Assembly (NCBI RefSeq): GCF_003075375.1
Contig: NZ_QDFT01000019.1
Location: 1-64,000, forward strand
From: Microbacterium testaceum
GTDB taxonomy: Bacteria; Actinomycetota; Actinomycetes; Actinomycetales; Microbacteriaceae
Length of the DNA: 64,000 bases
Reading direction: 5' to 3'
The translations under genes and the position numbers were made by a program. Shown here piece after piece: positions 47,724 through 55,464 of the stretch. A model generated the notes under the pieces. The model was not told the DNA's origin. It made no database searches and was given only the letters and a program-made list of their open reading frames with translations. Each line of letters opens with the position of its first letter. Positions within the stretch are counted from its first letter, which is position 1.

Positions 47724-48668
47724 TCAGCCGACGACGCCGAGGATGTCGACGACGTACGCCAGAGCGGTGTCGGCCGGGGCCTGCAGCGCCTGCTGGTCGG
47801 CCTGGGTCTGGTCGGCGGGGACGACGACCAGCACCTGCGAGCCCACCGTCTGACCCTCGATCGCCGAGGCGAGCGCCGGAGGCAGGGCCGAGACGGTGGC
47901 CTGGCCGGGCGAGCCGTTCTTCCACGTCGAGGCGAACGTGGTCTTGGCACCCCACGCGACGCCCTGCACGTGGATGACCACCGAGGAGTCGGCGGTGACG
48001 ACGTCGCCGTCGCCCTTCTTGATCGTCTGCGAGCGCTGCTCGGTGGGGGCGTCGCCGGCGGGGATGACGATGCCGGGCTGGCCGTCGGGGGCCCGGACGA
48101 CCGAGGGCATGCCCGAGTCGGCGTTGTACTGGTCGGCACCGTCGGCCGCGGGCAGGAAGACCTTGCGCACGTCGAACACGAACACCGCGCCGTCGCCCTC
48201 GTTCACGCCGAGCGCCTGCGCGCCCTGGGCGCCGAGGTCGGAGCCGGGGATGGCCACGGCGACGCGCGAGCCCTCGGCGACGCAGTCCAGCAGGGGGGCG
48301 ATGGAGGGGATCGCCTGCGTCAGGCGCGGCAGCGGCGTCGCGGTCGCCTCGTCGCCGTAGGGCGTGGCGACGAGCTGCTCGCCCGTCGCGGCGTCGAGGA
48401 CCGTGACGTCAACGAGCGCCAGCTGCTTCTCGCTCGTGATGCGCTGCCCGTCACCCGCGATGAGGGTCTGCGTGCCCGCCTGCTGCGGGACGAACGGCGA
48501 TCGCACCGACACCGTGGGCGCGGAGCCGAAGTCGCCCGTGGCGTCGACCACCGAGGCGATCGAGCTGTCGGTGGGCGTCGGGCACGACGAGGCGGCGGAT
48601 GCCGAGCACCCGACGAGGCCCATTCCGGCCAGAGCGGTCACGGCAACGAGAGCGGGGAGTCTGCGCAC
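47724..48668 (-). CDS. FKBP-type peptidyl-prolyl isomerase lipoprotein
   Basis: 314 aa. Lipoprotein signal with lipobox LVGC (about 18–21). The C-terminal 110 residues resemble FKBP: VTADSSVVIHVQGVAWGAKTTFASTW, then ASAIEGQTVGSQVLVVVPAD. An earlier segment (about 60–180) looks like a second, divergent FKBP-like domain (GQRITSEKQLALVDVTVLDA, LLDCVAEGSRVAVAIPGSDL). It probably helps proteins fold outside the membrane. GTG start; TAAACT lies exactly 6 nt upstream. Confidence 0.88.
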   Translation of the reverse strand: MRRLPALVAVTALAGMGLVGCSASAASSCPTPTDSSIASVVDATGDFGSAPTVSVRSPFVPQQAGTQTLIAGDGQRITSEKQLALVDVTVLDAATGEQLVATPYGDEATATPLPRLTQAIPSIAPLLDCVAEGSRVAVAIPGSDLGAQGAQALGVNEGDGAVFVFDVRKVFLPAADGADQYNADSGMPSVVRAPDGQPGIVIPAGDAPTEQRSQTIKKGDGDVVTADSSVVIHVQGVAWGAKTTFASTWKNGSPGQATVSALPPALASAIEGQTVGSQVLVVVPADQTQADQQALQAPADTALAYVVDILGVVG

Positions 48669-48674
48669 CGGAAC

Positions 48675-48680
48675 AGTTTA
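48675..48680 (-). promoter_or_regulatory. -10-like hexamer of the FKBP gene (leaderless type)
   Basis: On the minus strand TAAACT is exactly 6 nt before the GTG at 48668. It lies inside the 44-nt gap after trmI. Confidence 0.55.
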
Positions 48681-48712
48681 GGTGCACTCGCTGTGCGCTC
48701 CCGCCGCGCGGG

Positions 48713-49735
48713 CTATGACGCCGGGTCGTCCTCGGGGCGCGCCGCGGCCCCGGCGACGGACTGGCGCACGCCTTCGGCCGACTTCTGCGCCTCGCGCACG
48801 CGCTTGCGCAGGTTCTTGTCGGTGATCTCGCGATCGCCCACGGCGCCCGGGGTCCACAGCTCCACGTCCTCGTCGCCGTAGCTCGACTTCGACGCGCGAC
48901 GCTTGACCTCGGGCGGGATCGCCCCGGGCGCCAGGCGTCGCGCCGTGATGAGGAAGCCCGTGTGCGCGACCATGCGGTGATCGGGGCGCACGGCGAGTCC
49001 CTCGACGTGCCACCCGCGCACCATGGTCTCGCTGGCATCCGGTTCGGTGAACAGCCCCGTCGCGCGGATGTACTCGGCGACGCGGCTCAGCTGCGTGGCG
49101 GTGGCGATGTAGCAGAGCACCACGCCGCCGGGCGTGAGCGCGTCGGCCACGGCGTCGATGCACTCCCAGGGCGCCAGCATGTCGAGCACGACACGGTCGA
49201 CGGATGCCGGGGCCACGGCATCCGGCAGGCTCTCGACGAGGTCGCCGACGACGACCTGCCACGTCGCGGGCTGCTCGCCGTGGAAGGTCTCGACGTTCGC
49301 GCGGGCCACGTCGGCGAACTCCTCGCGACGCTCGAACGACAGCAGACGACCGCTCGGACCGATCGCGCGCAGCAGCCACAGCGACAGGGCTCCCGAGCCG
49401 ACACCGGCCTCGACGACCGTCGCCCCCGGGAAGACGTCGGCCTGCGCGAGGATCTGCGCGGCGTCCTTGGGGTAGACGATCGCCGCCCCGCGCGGCATCG
49501 ACATGACGAAGTCGCGCAGCAGCGGGCGCACGGCCAGGTAGTCGTGACCGGAGCTGTTCGTCACGACGCTGCCGTCGGGCTGGTCCACGAGGAGGGAGTG
49601 CTTGAGTACGCCGTTGTGGGTGTGGAGTTCACCGCCCTCGCGCAGCGTGATCGTGTGCATACGGCCCTTGGGGCCGGTCAGCTGGACGCGGTCGCCGATG
49701 CGGAAGGGGCCGCTCAGGTGGGGGGTCTCGCTCAT
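48713..49735 (-). CDS. trmI: tRNA (adenine-58-N1)-methyltransferase
   Basis: Makes m1A58 in the T-loop of tRNAs. It is 340 aa. The N-terminal beta domain (FRIGDRVQLTGPKGRMHTI), SAM loop VVEAGVGSGALSLWLL (about 104–119), acidic SAM contact FERREEF, and substrate pocket DMLAPWE are all typical of TrmI. The C-terminal tail of some 60 residues is charged and probably flexible. ATG overlaps the HAD gene by 4 nt. In Mycobacterium this gene stands near the proteasomal ATPase gene mpa, which is absent here. Confidence 0.94.
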   Translation of the reverse strand: MSETPHLSGPFRIGDRVQLTGPKGRMHTITLREGGELHTHNGVLKHSLLVDQPDGSVVTNSSGHDYLAVRPLLRDFVMSMPRGAAIVYPKDAAQILAQADVFPGATVVEAGVGSGALSLWLLRAIGPSGRLLSFERREEFADVARANVETFHGEQPATWQVVVGDLVESLPDAVAPASVDRVVLDMLAPWECIDAVADALTPGGVVLCYIATATQLSRVAEYIRATGLFTEPDASETMVRGWHVEGLAVRPDHRMVAHTGFLITARRLAPGAIPPEVKRRASKSSYGDEDVELWTPGAVGDREITDKNLRKRVREAQKSAEGVRQSVAGAAARPEDDPAS

Positions 49736-50421
49736 CGGGTGACCTGTGTCTCGTCGATACGGGCGGAAGCGTGCAGCGCACGCAGGTCTGCGGTGGTGCG
49801 TCCCTCGAGGCTCGGCCAGAGGGCGTGGGCGCCGACGCCCTCGAGCGGCACCATGAGAGGAACCCCGAGAGAGACCGCGCCGCTGGCGATCGCCGAGCGC
49901 AGTCCGTTCGGGCTGTCTTCGATCGCGACGGCGTCGCGGATGTCGACACCCAGCTCGCGCGCCGCCTGCAGGTACGGGTCGGGGTGCGGCTTGGGCTTGT
50001 CGACGTCGTCGCCGGCGACCACCAGGTCGAAGGCGGGGAAGTCGATCAGATCGGCGACCGACAGCGCCATGCGGCGCATCGACATCGTCACCAGCGCCGT
50101 CTTGACGCCGTGGGCACGCAGGTCGGCCAGCAGCTCGCGCGCACCGGGGCGGAAGGGCACGCCCGTCACGGCGAGCTGGCGCAGCACCTCGTCGGTCAGG
50201 TGCGCGATGATCTCGTCGACTCCCCACGGCACGCCCGCGTTCTGCAGCAGGCGGGCGGAGTCCTCAAGGGCGAGTCCCACCATGCCGAGCGCCTGCTCGT
50301 GGGACCAGCTGCCCCCGAAGCGCTCCACGAGCGGAACCTCGGCGGCCATCCAGTAGGGCTCGGTGTCGACGAGGGTGCCGTCCATGTCCCAGAGGACGGC
50401 GGCGGGGGCGGGGGAAGTCAT
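49732..50421 (-). CDS. HAD family phosphatase (phosphoglycolate/beta-phosphoglucomutase-like)
   Basis: 229 aa. Motif I LWDMDGTLVDTEP (nucleophile about D12, acid D14), motif II in LVTMSMR, motif III Lys in KPKPHPDPYL, motif IV IEDSPNGLRSA. The cap domain (about 20–85) is the helical C1 type. Substrate is a small phosphate ester that cannot be named from sequence. It heads the minus-strand unit with trmI. Confidence 0.92.
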   Translation of the reverse strand: MTSPAPAAVLWDMDGTLVDTEPYWMAAEVPLVERFGGSWSHEQALGMVGLALEDSARLLQNAGVPWGVDEIIAHLTDEVLRQLAVTGVPFRPGARELLADLRAHGVKTALVTMSMRRMALSVADLIDFPAFDLVVAGDDVDKPKPHPDPYLQAARELGVDIRDAVAIEDSPNGLRSAIASGAVSLGVPLMVPLEGVGAHALWPSLEGRTTADLRALHASARIDETQVTR

Positions 50422-50427
50422 CGGTCC

Positions 50428-50433
50428 ATCCTA
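50428..50433 (-). promoter_or_regulatory. -10-like hexamer of the HAD–trmI unit (leaderless type)
   Basis: On the minus strand TAGGAT is exactly 6 nt before the ATG at 50421. Confidence 0.6.
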
Positions 50434-50537
50434 TTCGGGGGCGTCGGTCCGCCCCGCCCGGGCCCGGGGCGCTCCGGCCGCGCATTCCCGGGTGCGCCTA
50501 TCCTGGAGGTCAGCCCCGACGGGGCAGAGGAGGTTGC

Positions 50538-51404
50538 GTGGACGCACTGGGTCGCCGGATCATCGTCGCCGCTTTCGACGGCTGGAACGACGCCGGAGAA
50601 GCCGCGTCGGCGGCAGCGTCCATGCTGCGCGCCGACGTCGAGTACGAGGTCGTCCACACCGTCGATCCGGAGCTGTACTTCGACTACCAGTACACGCGCC
50701 CGCAGGTGGGTGTGGATGCCGAGGGCCGCCGCACCCTGACCTGGCCCGAGGCGCGACTGCTGCGCCCCGTCGTGCGCAGCGATGACGCCGAGATCTGGCT
50801 GCTCGTCGGCGTCGAACCCGCCCGCGCCTGGCAGGCCTTCGCCGCCGAGTTCATCGACGTCGCCCTGCGCGAGGACGTCTCGGGTTTCGTCGCCCTCGGC
50901 TCGATGATGTCGGACGTTCCGCACACGCGCCCCATCTCGGTCTTCGCCGGCAGCGACAACGACGCCGTCCGTCAGTCCCTGGGCCTCGAGCGCAGTCTGT
51001 ACGAGGGGCCCGTCGGCATCCTGAGCGCGATCGGCTACGCGGCCGAGCAGGTCGGCATCCCCACCGCGAGCCTGTGGGCCAGCGTTCCCCACTACGTCGC
51101 CGGCCACACCCCTTCGCCCAAGGCCACCCTCGCGCTGCTCGACAAGCTCGAGACCATCACCGGCATCGCGGTGCCGCGCGGTGAACTGGATGCCGAGGCC
51201 CGGCAGTGGGAGGCCTCGATCGACGCGGCCGCCGCCGACGACGAGGAGATGAGCGACTACATCCGTCAGCTCGAGCAGACCCGCGACACGTGGGATTCGC
51301 CCGAGGCGTCCGGAGACGCCATCGCCCAGGAGTTCGAGCGCTACCTGCGCCGCGGCGGCGACGGCCCCGCGAAGCCCGGGCGGGACGACCCGCCCCGCCG
51401 CTGA
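50538..51404 (+). CDS. PAC2 family protein
   Basis: A 288-aa cytosolic protein of the PAC2 (proteasome assembly chaperone 2-like) family: IIVAAFDGWNDAGEAASAA at the N-terminus, FDYQYTRPQV, FVALGSMMSDVPHTRPI, and SLWASVPHYVAGHTPSPKATLALL. The C-terminal acidic helix (ADDEEMSDYIRQLEQ) is typical of actinobacterial members. Despite the family name the bacterial function is unknown. GTG start with GAGGAGG upstream; TATCCT near 50500 is a possible -10. Confidence 0.9.
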   Translation: MDALGRRIIVAAFDGWNDAGEAASAAASMLRADVEYEVVHTVDPELYFDYQYTRPQVGVDAEGRRTLTWPEARLLRPVVRSDDAEIWLLVGVEPARAWQAFAAEFIDVALREDVSGFVALGSMMSDVPHTRPISVFAGSDNDAVRQSLGLERSLYEGPVGILSAIGYAAEQVGIPTASLWASVPHYVAGHTPSPKATLALLDKLETITGIAVPRGELDAEARQWEASIDAAAADDEEMSDYIRQLEQTRDTWDSPEASGDAIAQEFERYLRRGGDGPAKPGRDDPPRR

Positions 51405-51419
51405 ACTCCTCGGAGACCC

Positions 51420-51444
51420 GGTCCCTTCGACAGGCTCAGGAACC
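51420..51444. repeat. Copy of the CTTCGACAGGCTCAG intergenic palindromic element
   Basis: GGTCCCTTCGACAGGCTCAGGAACC has arms GGTCCCT and AGGAACC that pair with one mismatch. This short element recurs in many GC-rich bacterial genomes (from general knowledge). One copy is seen in this window, just after the PAC2 stop. Confidence 0.6.
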
Positions 51445-51461
51445 TCCGGCGCCCTGGAACA

Positions 51462-51499
51462 CGTGACGGCGCCATCCCCGCAGGGACGGCGCCGTCACG
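51462..51499. terminator. Bidirectional hairpin between PAC2 gene and uppP
   Basis: A 12-bp perfect stem, CGTGACGGCGCC at 51462–51473 and GGCGCCGTCACG at 51488–51499, between convergent genes. Confidence 0.8.
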
Positions 51500-51510
51500 G
51501 CATCCATGGA

Positions 51511-52359
51511 TCAGCCGGCGATGATCGTCGACTCCGCCGGCACGACGCCCGTCAGCAGCAGGACGATGATGACCAGGCCGAGCACCACGCGGTAGACCAC
51601 GAACGGCAGGAAGCTGCCGCGCTTGAGGTACTGCATGAGGAACGCGATCACCAGGTAGCCGACGACGAATGCGATGATCGTCGCGATGGCCGTCTCGCCC
51701 AGGCTGTAGGGGCCGGTGCCCTCGTCGAAGCTCTTGTAGAGCTCGAACAGACCGCTCGCGAAGACCGCGGGCACCGCGAGCAGGAACGAGTACTCCGCCG
51801 CCGCGGTGCGCTTGTATCCCAGCGCCCGGCCGAGCGTGGTGGTCGCACCCGAGCGCGAGACGCCCGGGACCAGGGCGAGCGCCTGGGCGAAACCGTAGGC
51901 GATGCCGTGCGGGTACGTCAGGTCGTCCAGGTCGCGCCGACGGGCGCCGTAGCGGTCGGCGAGACCCAGCAGGATGCCGAAGACGATCAGCACCACCGCG
52001 GTGATCCACAGGCTGCGGAAGTTGTCGCGGATGAGACTCTGCAGCAGCACGCCGAGCAGCGCGATCGGGATCGTGCCGATGATGACGAGCCAGCCCATGC
52101 GGGCGTCGGGGTCGTTGCGCGGCACCTTGCCGCTCAGCGAGAGGAACCACCGCGAGATGACGCGGGCGATCTTCTTGCGGAAGTAGATCAGCACCGCCAG
52201 CTCGGTACCGATCTGGGTGATGGCGGTGAAGGTCGCGCCGGGATCGGTCTGCGACGGCAGGAACTCGCCCACGATGCGCAGGTGGGCGCTGGACGAGATC
52301 GGGAGGAATTCGGTGAGGCCCTGAACGAGCCCGAGGATGATGACCTCGAAGATGTGCAT
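51511..52359 (-). CDS. uppP: Undecaprenyl-diphosphatase
   Basis: Recycles the undecaprenyl pyrophosphate carrier for peptidoglycan synthesis and gives bacitracin tolerance. It is 282 aa with about eight helices. Catalytic motifs: [18 protein letters not shown] near the N-terminus and [17 protein letters not shown] in the second half. ATG 52359 lies 8 nt after the M20 peptidase stop, so the two are likely co-transcribed. Confidence 0.96.
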   Translation of the reverse strand: MHIFEVIILGLVQGLTEFLPISSSAHLRIVGEFLPSQTDPGATFTAITQIGTELAVLIYFRKKIARVISRWFLSLSGKVPRNDPDARMGWLVIIGTIPIALLGVLLQSLIRDNFRSLWITAVVLIVFGILLGLADRYGARRRDLDDLTYPHGIAYGFAQALALVPGVSRSGATTTLGRALGYKRTAAAEYSFLLAVPAVFASGLFELYKSFDEGTGPYSLGETAIATIIAFVVGYLVIAFLMQYLKRGSFLPFVVYRVVLGLVIIVLLLTGVVPAESTIIAG

Positions 52360-52367
52360 GCGGTCCT

Positions 52368-53669
52368 TCAGTACGTCCGGAGGAGGTCGGCGAGAACACG
52401 TCGACCGAACTCGAGCGCGTCGACGGGGACGCGCTCGTCGACACCGTGGAACATCCCGGTGAAGTCGAGATCGGCGGGAAGTCGCAGCGGCGCGAATCCG
52501 TAGCCGGAGATACCGAGGGTCGAGAGGGCCTTGTTGTCGGTGCCGCCGCCCATCAGGTACGGAACGACCGGCACACCCGGGTCGTGCCGACCGAGCTGCG
52601 CGACCATCGCGTCGACCAGGTCGCCCGAGAACGGCACCTCGAGGCCGATGTCCTGGTGCACGATCTCGATGTCGACCCCGTCGCCGACGATGCGGCGGAT
52701 GTCGGCGAGGGCGGCCTGCTCGGTGCCCGGCAGCACGCGCACGTCGATGAGCGCCTCGGCCCGGTCGGGGATGACGTTGTGCTTGTACCCGGCGGTCAGC
52801 CCCGTGGGGTTCGTCGTGGTGCGCAGGGTGGAACGGATGAAGCTGGATGCCGCGCCGGTGCGCAGGGCGAGCGCGTCGGGATCGCCCGCGTCGTCGCCCG
52901 TGATCTCGGCCAGGCCCGCCAGCAGCTTCGACGTGGTGTCGGTCAGGCGGATGGGCCACTCGGTGCGACCGAGGGCGGCCACGGCCTGCGCGAGGCGCGT
53001 CACCGCGTTGTCGGGGTGCAGGCCGCTGCCGTGTCCCGCGCGTCCGCGGGCGACGAGCTTGATCCAGATCAGGGCCTTCTCGCCCACCTGCAAGAGGTAG
53101 GCGCGGCGGTCGCCGACCGCGATGGAGTAGCCGCCGACCTCGCTGATCGCCTCGGTGGCGCCGGCGAACCACTCCGGTCGGTCCGCGACCACGCGCGCCG
53201 AGCCCTCGACGCCGCCGTTCTCCTCGTCGGCGAAGAACGTCACGATCACGTCGCGCTCGGGCTGCTCCCCCGCGCGCAGCACGTCGGCCACGGCGGTGAG
53301 GATCATGGCATCCATGTCCTTCATGTCGACGGCTCCGCGGCCCCACAGGATGCCGTCGCGGATCTCGCCGGCGAAGGGGGCGACGCTCCAGTCCTCGGCC
53401 ACGGCGGGCACGACGTCGAGGTGTCCGTGCAGGATGAGCGCGGGCTTGTCGCGATCGCGCCCGGGGACGCGCGCGCAGACGTTGGTGCGGCGCTCGACGG
53501 GCTCGTAGTAGTCGGCGTCGAGACCGAGCTGCTCGAGGTACGCGCCGACGTACTCGGCGGCCTCTCGCTCGCCGTTGGCGCGGCCCCCTCCGTAGTTCGA
53601 GGTGTCGAACCGGATGAGGTCGGACGCGATGCGGGCGACCTCGGGGACGTCGGTTTCGCGCTCGGGCAT
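52368..53669 (-). CDS. M20 family metallopeptidase
   Basis: 433 aa, two-zinc M20 fold (ArgE/DapE/CPG2 relatives). Metal and catalytic residues: LHGHLDVVP (about H80 and D82), [12 protein letters not shown], the general base in FADEENGG, and C-terminal [10 protein letters not shown]. The dimerisation domain is at about 195–310. Mycobacteria have a homologue (DapE2) near uppP. True diaminopimelate synthesis is not implied; it may be a general exo- or dipeptidase. ATG 53669, with TACCGT 7 nt upstream. Confidence 0.92.
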   Translation of the reverse strand: MPERETDVPEVARIASDLIRFDTSNYGGGRANGEREAAEYVGAYLEQLGLDADYYEPVERRTNVCARVPGRDRDKPALILHGHLDVVPAVAEDWSVAPFAGEIRDGILWGRGAVDMKDMDAMILTAVADVLRAGEQPERDVIVTFFADEENGGVEGSARVVADRPEWFAGATEAISEVGGYSIAVGDRRAYLLQVGEKALIWIKLVARGRAGHGSGLHPDNAVTRLAQAVAALGRTEWPIRLTDTTSKLLAGLAEITGDDAGDPDALALRTGAASSFIRSTLRTTTNPTGLTAGYKHNVIPDRAEALIDVRVLPGTEQAALADIRRIVGDGVDIEIVHQDIGLEVPFSGDLVDAMVAQLGRHDPGVPVVPYLMGGGTDNKALSTLGISGYGFAPLRLPADLDFTGMFHGVDERVPVDALEFGRRVLADLLRTY

Positions 53670-53831
53670 GCGCACTACGGTACCTTCACGCGCGGCGCTC
53701 CCCCGCCCCGTGTCGCCCCGCGTCGCCGTGACGGCGGGGCGGGACGCGCCCGGGGTGCTCCGCCGGTTCGAGCGGGCGCCGCCGGCGTGGTAATGTCGTT
53801 CCTCGTTGCGAAAGCAGCGATTCACCCAGAT

Positions 53832-53917
53832 GCGCGGGTGGCGGAATAGGTAGACGCGCTAGCTTGAGGTGCTAGTGCCCTTTAACGGGCGTGGGGGTTC
53901 AAGTCCCCCCTCGCGCA
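53832..53917 (+). tRNA. tRNA-Leu (anticodon GAG)
   Basis: 86 nt. The acceptor GCGCGGG pairs with CTCGCGC (one G-U), discriminator A, CCA not encoded. The anticodon stem CTAGC/GCTAG encloses TTGAGGT, anticodon GAG, reading CUC and CUU. A class II variable arm (TGCCCTTTAACGGGCG) is followed by T arm GGGGG-TTCAAGT-CCCCC. The 3' 17 nt and the terminator behind them are repeated 164 nt further on. Confidence 0.95.
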
Positions 53918-53959
53918 CAGAATGAGAAAGACCCCCGGGGTTCATCCCCGGGGGTCTTT
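53901..53959 (+). repeat. 59-bp direct repeat, copy A (tRNA-Leu 3' end plus terminator)
   Basis: Positions 53901–53959 are identical to 54065–54123. The repeated unit runs from the T loop of tRNA-Leu(GAG) through its terminator. Confidence 0.9.
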
Positions 53960-53965
53960 CTCATT
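53921..53965 (+). terminator. Terminator of tRNA-Leu(GAG)
   Basis: A 20-bp stem (AATGAGAAAGACCCCCGGGG and its complement) with loop TTCAT, containing a T-run in the 3' arm. Confidence 0.85.
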
Positions 53966-54064
53966 GCGGGCGGGAGCGGGAGGATGATGAACCCGTTCTG
54001 GGTTGGGCCCACGCCGCCGGAGGCTCCGCGCGCCGCGAAGCGGCGTGTGGAGGGGCGGTGGGGA

Positions 54065-54123
54065 AAGTCCCCCCTCGCGCACAGAATGAGAAAGACCCCC
54101 GGGGTTCATCCCCGGGGGTCTTT
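54065..54123 (+). repeat. 59-bp direct repeat, copy B
   Basis: Exact second copy of 53901–53959, without the rest of a tRNA in front of it. The 105 bp between the copies has no gene I can support. The remaining gap to 54233 holds only a possible promoter (TAGCGT near 54199) for the oxygenase gene. Confidence 0.9.
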
Positions 54124-54233
54124 TCGTTCCGGCCGGGGTGCGCGAGCCGGCCCGCGGGTCGTGACGCCGCCGAAACACCGGCGTGACACGGTCGGCCTAG
54201 CGTCGGAGCGTCCCCGTCAGAACGGATCGCCCG

Positions 54234-55280
54234 ATGGCTCGCTTCCACGTCCCCACGATCGACATCTCCGCCTGGGTCGGCCCGGGTTCGCCCGACGCCC
54301 GCGCGGCCGTGGTGGCCGCCGTCGACCATGCCTGCCGCACGGTCGGCTTCCTGCAGGTGGTGGGGCATGGCATCCCGGATGCCGTCATCGGCGACCTCGA
54401 GACGGGCCTCGACGCGTTCTTCGCGCTACCGCTGGCCGAGAAGAAGCGCTTCGTGCGGCCGAGCGGCGAGAACCGCGGGTACAGCCCGCCCAAGAGCGAG
54501 TCGCTGAGCTACAGCCTGGGGGTGGACCCCGTGACGCGCATGAACGACTTCTTCGAGGCGTTCAACGTGGGCACGTCGTGGCGCGAGTACCCGGGCACCT
54601 CGGCGACGGCCGAGGACTACGCCGAGAACACCTGGCCGACCGGGGTCGATGCCTTCGCTCCGGCCGTGCAGACCTACTTCGACGAGGCGCGACGGGTGGC
54701 GCAGACGCTCACGCGCATCTTCGCGGCCGCGCTGCGCGTGCCGGACGACTTCTTCGACGACCTGACGGATCACTCGATCGACGTGCTGCGCATGAACAAC
54801 TACGCCCTGCCGCCCGGATCGATCGAGCTCGGCGCCGAGCTGACCGGCATGGGCGAGCACACCGACTTCGGCCTGGTGACGGTGCTGTGGGCCGACCGGG
54901 TGGCCGGGCTGCAGGTGCTCGGGGCGGACGGGTCGTGGAACGACGTGTCGCCCGCCGAGGGCGCGCTGCTGGTCAACCTGGGTGACGTGGCCGCGCGGCT
55001 GACGAACGACAAGTGGCTGTCGACACTGCACCGCGTCAAGCCGCCCGTGGTCGACGGCACGATCGAGCGGCGACGCTCGGCGGCGTTCTTCCACGACGGC
55101 AACGCGGATGCCGTGATCGCCCCGCTGCCCGGGTTCGTGACGGACGAGGCCCCCGCGCTGTACGAGCCGGTCACCGTCCGCGAGCACATCACGGCCAAGC
55201 TCGCCGGCTCGCGCGCCGGTCGGCGCAATGACGCCGCGGTGCGCGAGGCCGCGCGGGTCGTCGCGGCGAGCCGAGGCTGA
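54234..55280 (+). CDS. 2-oxoglutarate/Fe(II) oxygenase, isopenicillin N synthase-like
   Basis: 348 aa. The non-haem dioxygenase N-terminal domain starts HVPTIDISAW and contains RTVGFLQVVGHGIP. The jelly-roll carries GEHTDFG (about H209 and D211), LHRVKPP (about H266) and RRRSAAFF (the 2-oxoglutarate-binding RxS). The iron site is therefore complete. Substrate is unknown; related proteins include ethylene-forming and ring-modifying oxygenases. It stands alone, with no biosynthetic cluster around it. Confidence 0.9.
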   Translation: MARFHVPTIDISAWVGPGSPDARAAVVAAVDHACRTVGFLQVVGHGIPDAVIGDLETGLDAFFALPLAEKKRFVRPSGENRGYSPPKSESLSYSLGVDPVTRMNDFFEAFNVGTSWREYPGTSATAEDYAENTWPTGVDAFAPAVQTYFDEARRVAQTLTRIFAAALRVPDDFFDDLTDHSIDVLRMNNYALPPGSIELGAELTGMGEHTDFGLVTVLWADRVAGLQVLGADGSWNDVSPAEGALLVNLGDVAARLTNDKWLSTLHRVKPPVVDGTIERRRSAAFFHDGNADAVIAPLPGFVTDEAPALYEPVTVREHITAKLAGSRAGRRNDAAVREAARVVAASRG

Positions 55281-55371
55281 CCGGCGGGACGAGGCGTACC
55301 GACGCGGGAGACGCGCCGCACGCACCGTGGCCGCCCGCGTGCCGTCGGCGACTGCGGTCGCCGGTGACGTC

Positions 55372-55404
55372 ACGGAGCCGCCCCTGCGAGAGAGGCGGCT
55401 CCGT
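55372..55404. terminator. Bidirectional hairpin between oxygenase and VIT1 genes
   Basis: ACGGAGCCGCC pairs with GGCGGCTCCGT across the loop CCTGCGAGAGA, between convergent genes. Confidence 0.8.
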
Positions 55405-55410
55405 ACGTGC

Positions 55411-55464
55411 GGCGGGCGTCGGGGGCGGGCGGCGGCGGGCGTCGGCGGGCGTCGGGGGCGGGCG
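55411..55464. repeat. 21-bp G-rich direct repeat pair
   Basis: The 21 nt at 55411–55431 recur exactly at 55444–55464 (GGCGGGCGTCGGGGGCGGGCG). G-runs of two to five could form quadruplexes on the plus strand. It abuts the 3' end of the VIT1 gene. Confidence 0.75.

Noticed and set aside
50538..51404. PAC2 protein taken as evidence for a proteasome
   Set aside because: Bacterial PAC2 proteins occur without proteasomes and no proteasome subunit gene is present in the window.
53901..54123. Direct repeats considered as ends of an intact integrated element
   Set aside because: Only 105 bp lie between them, with no integrase, excisionase or cargo.
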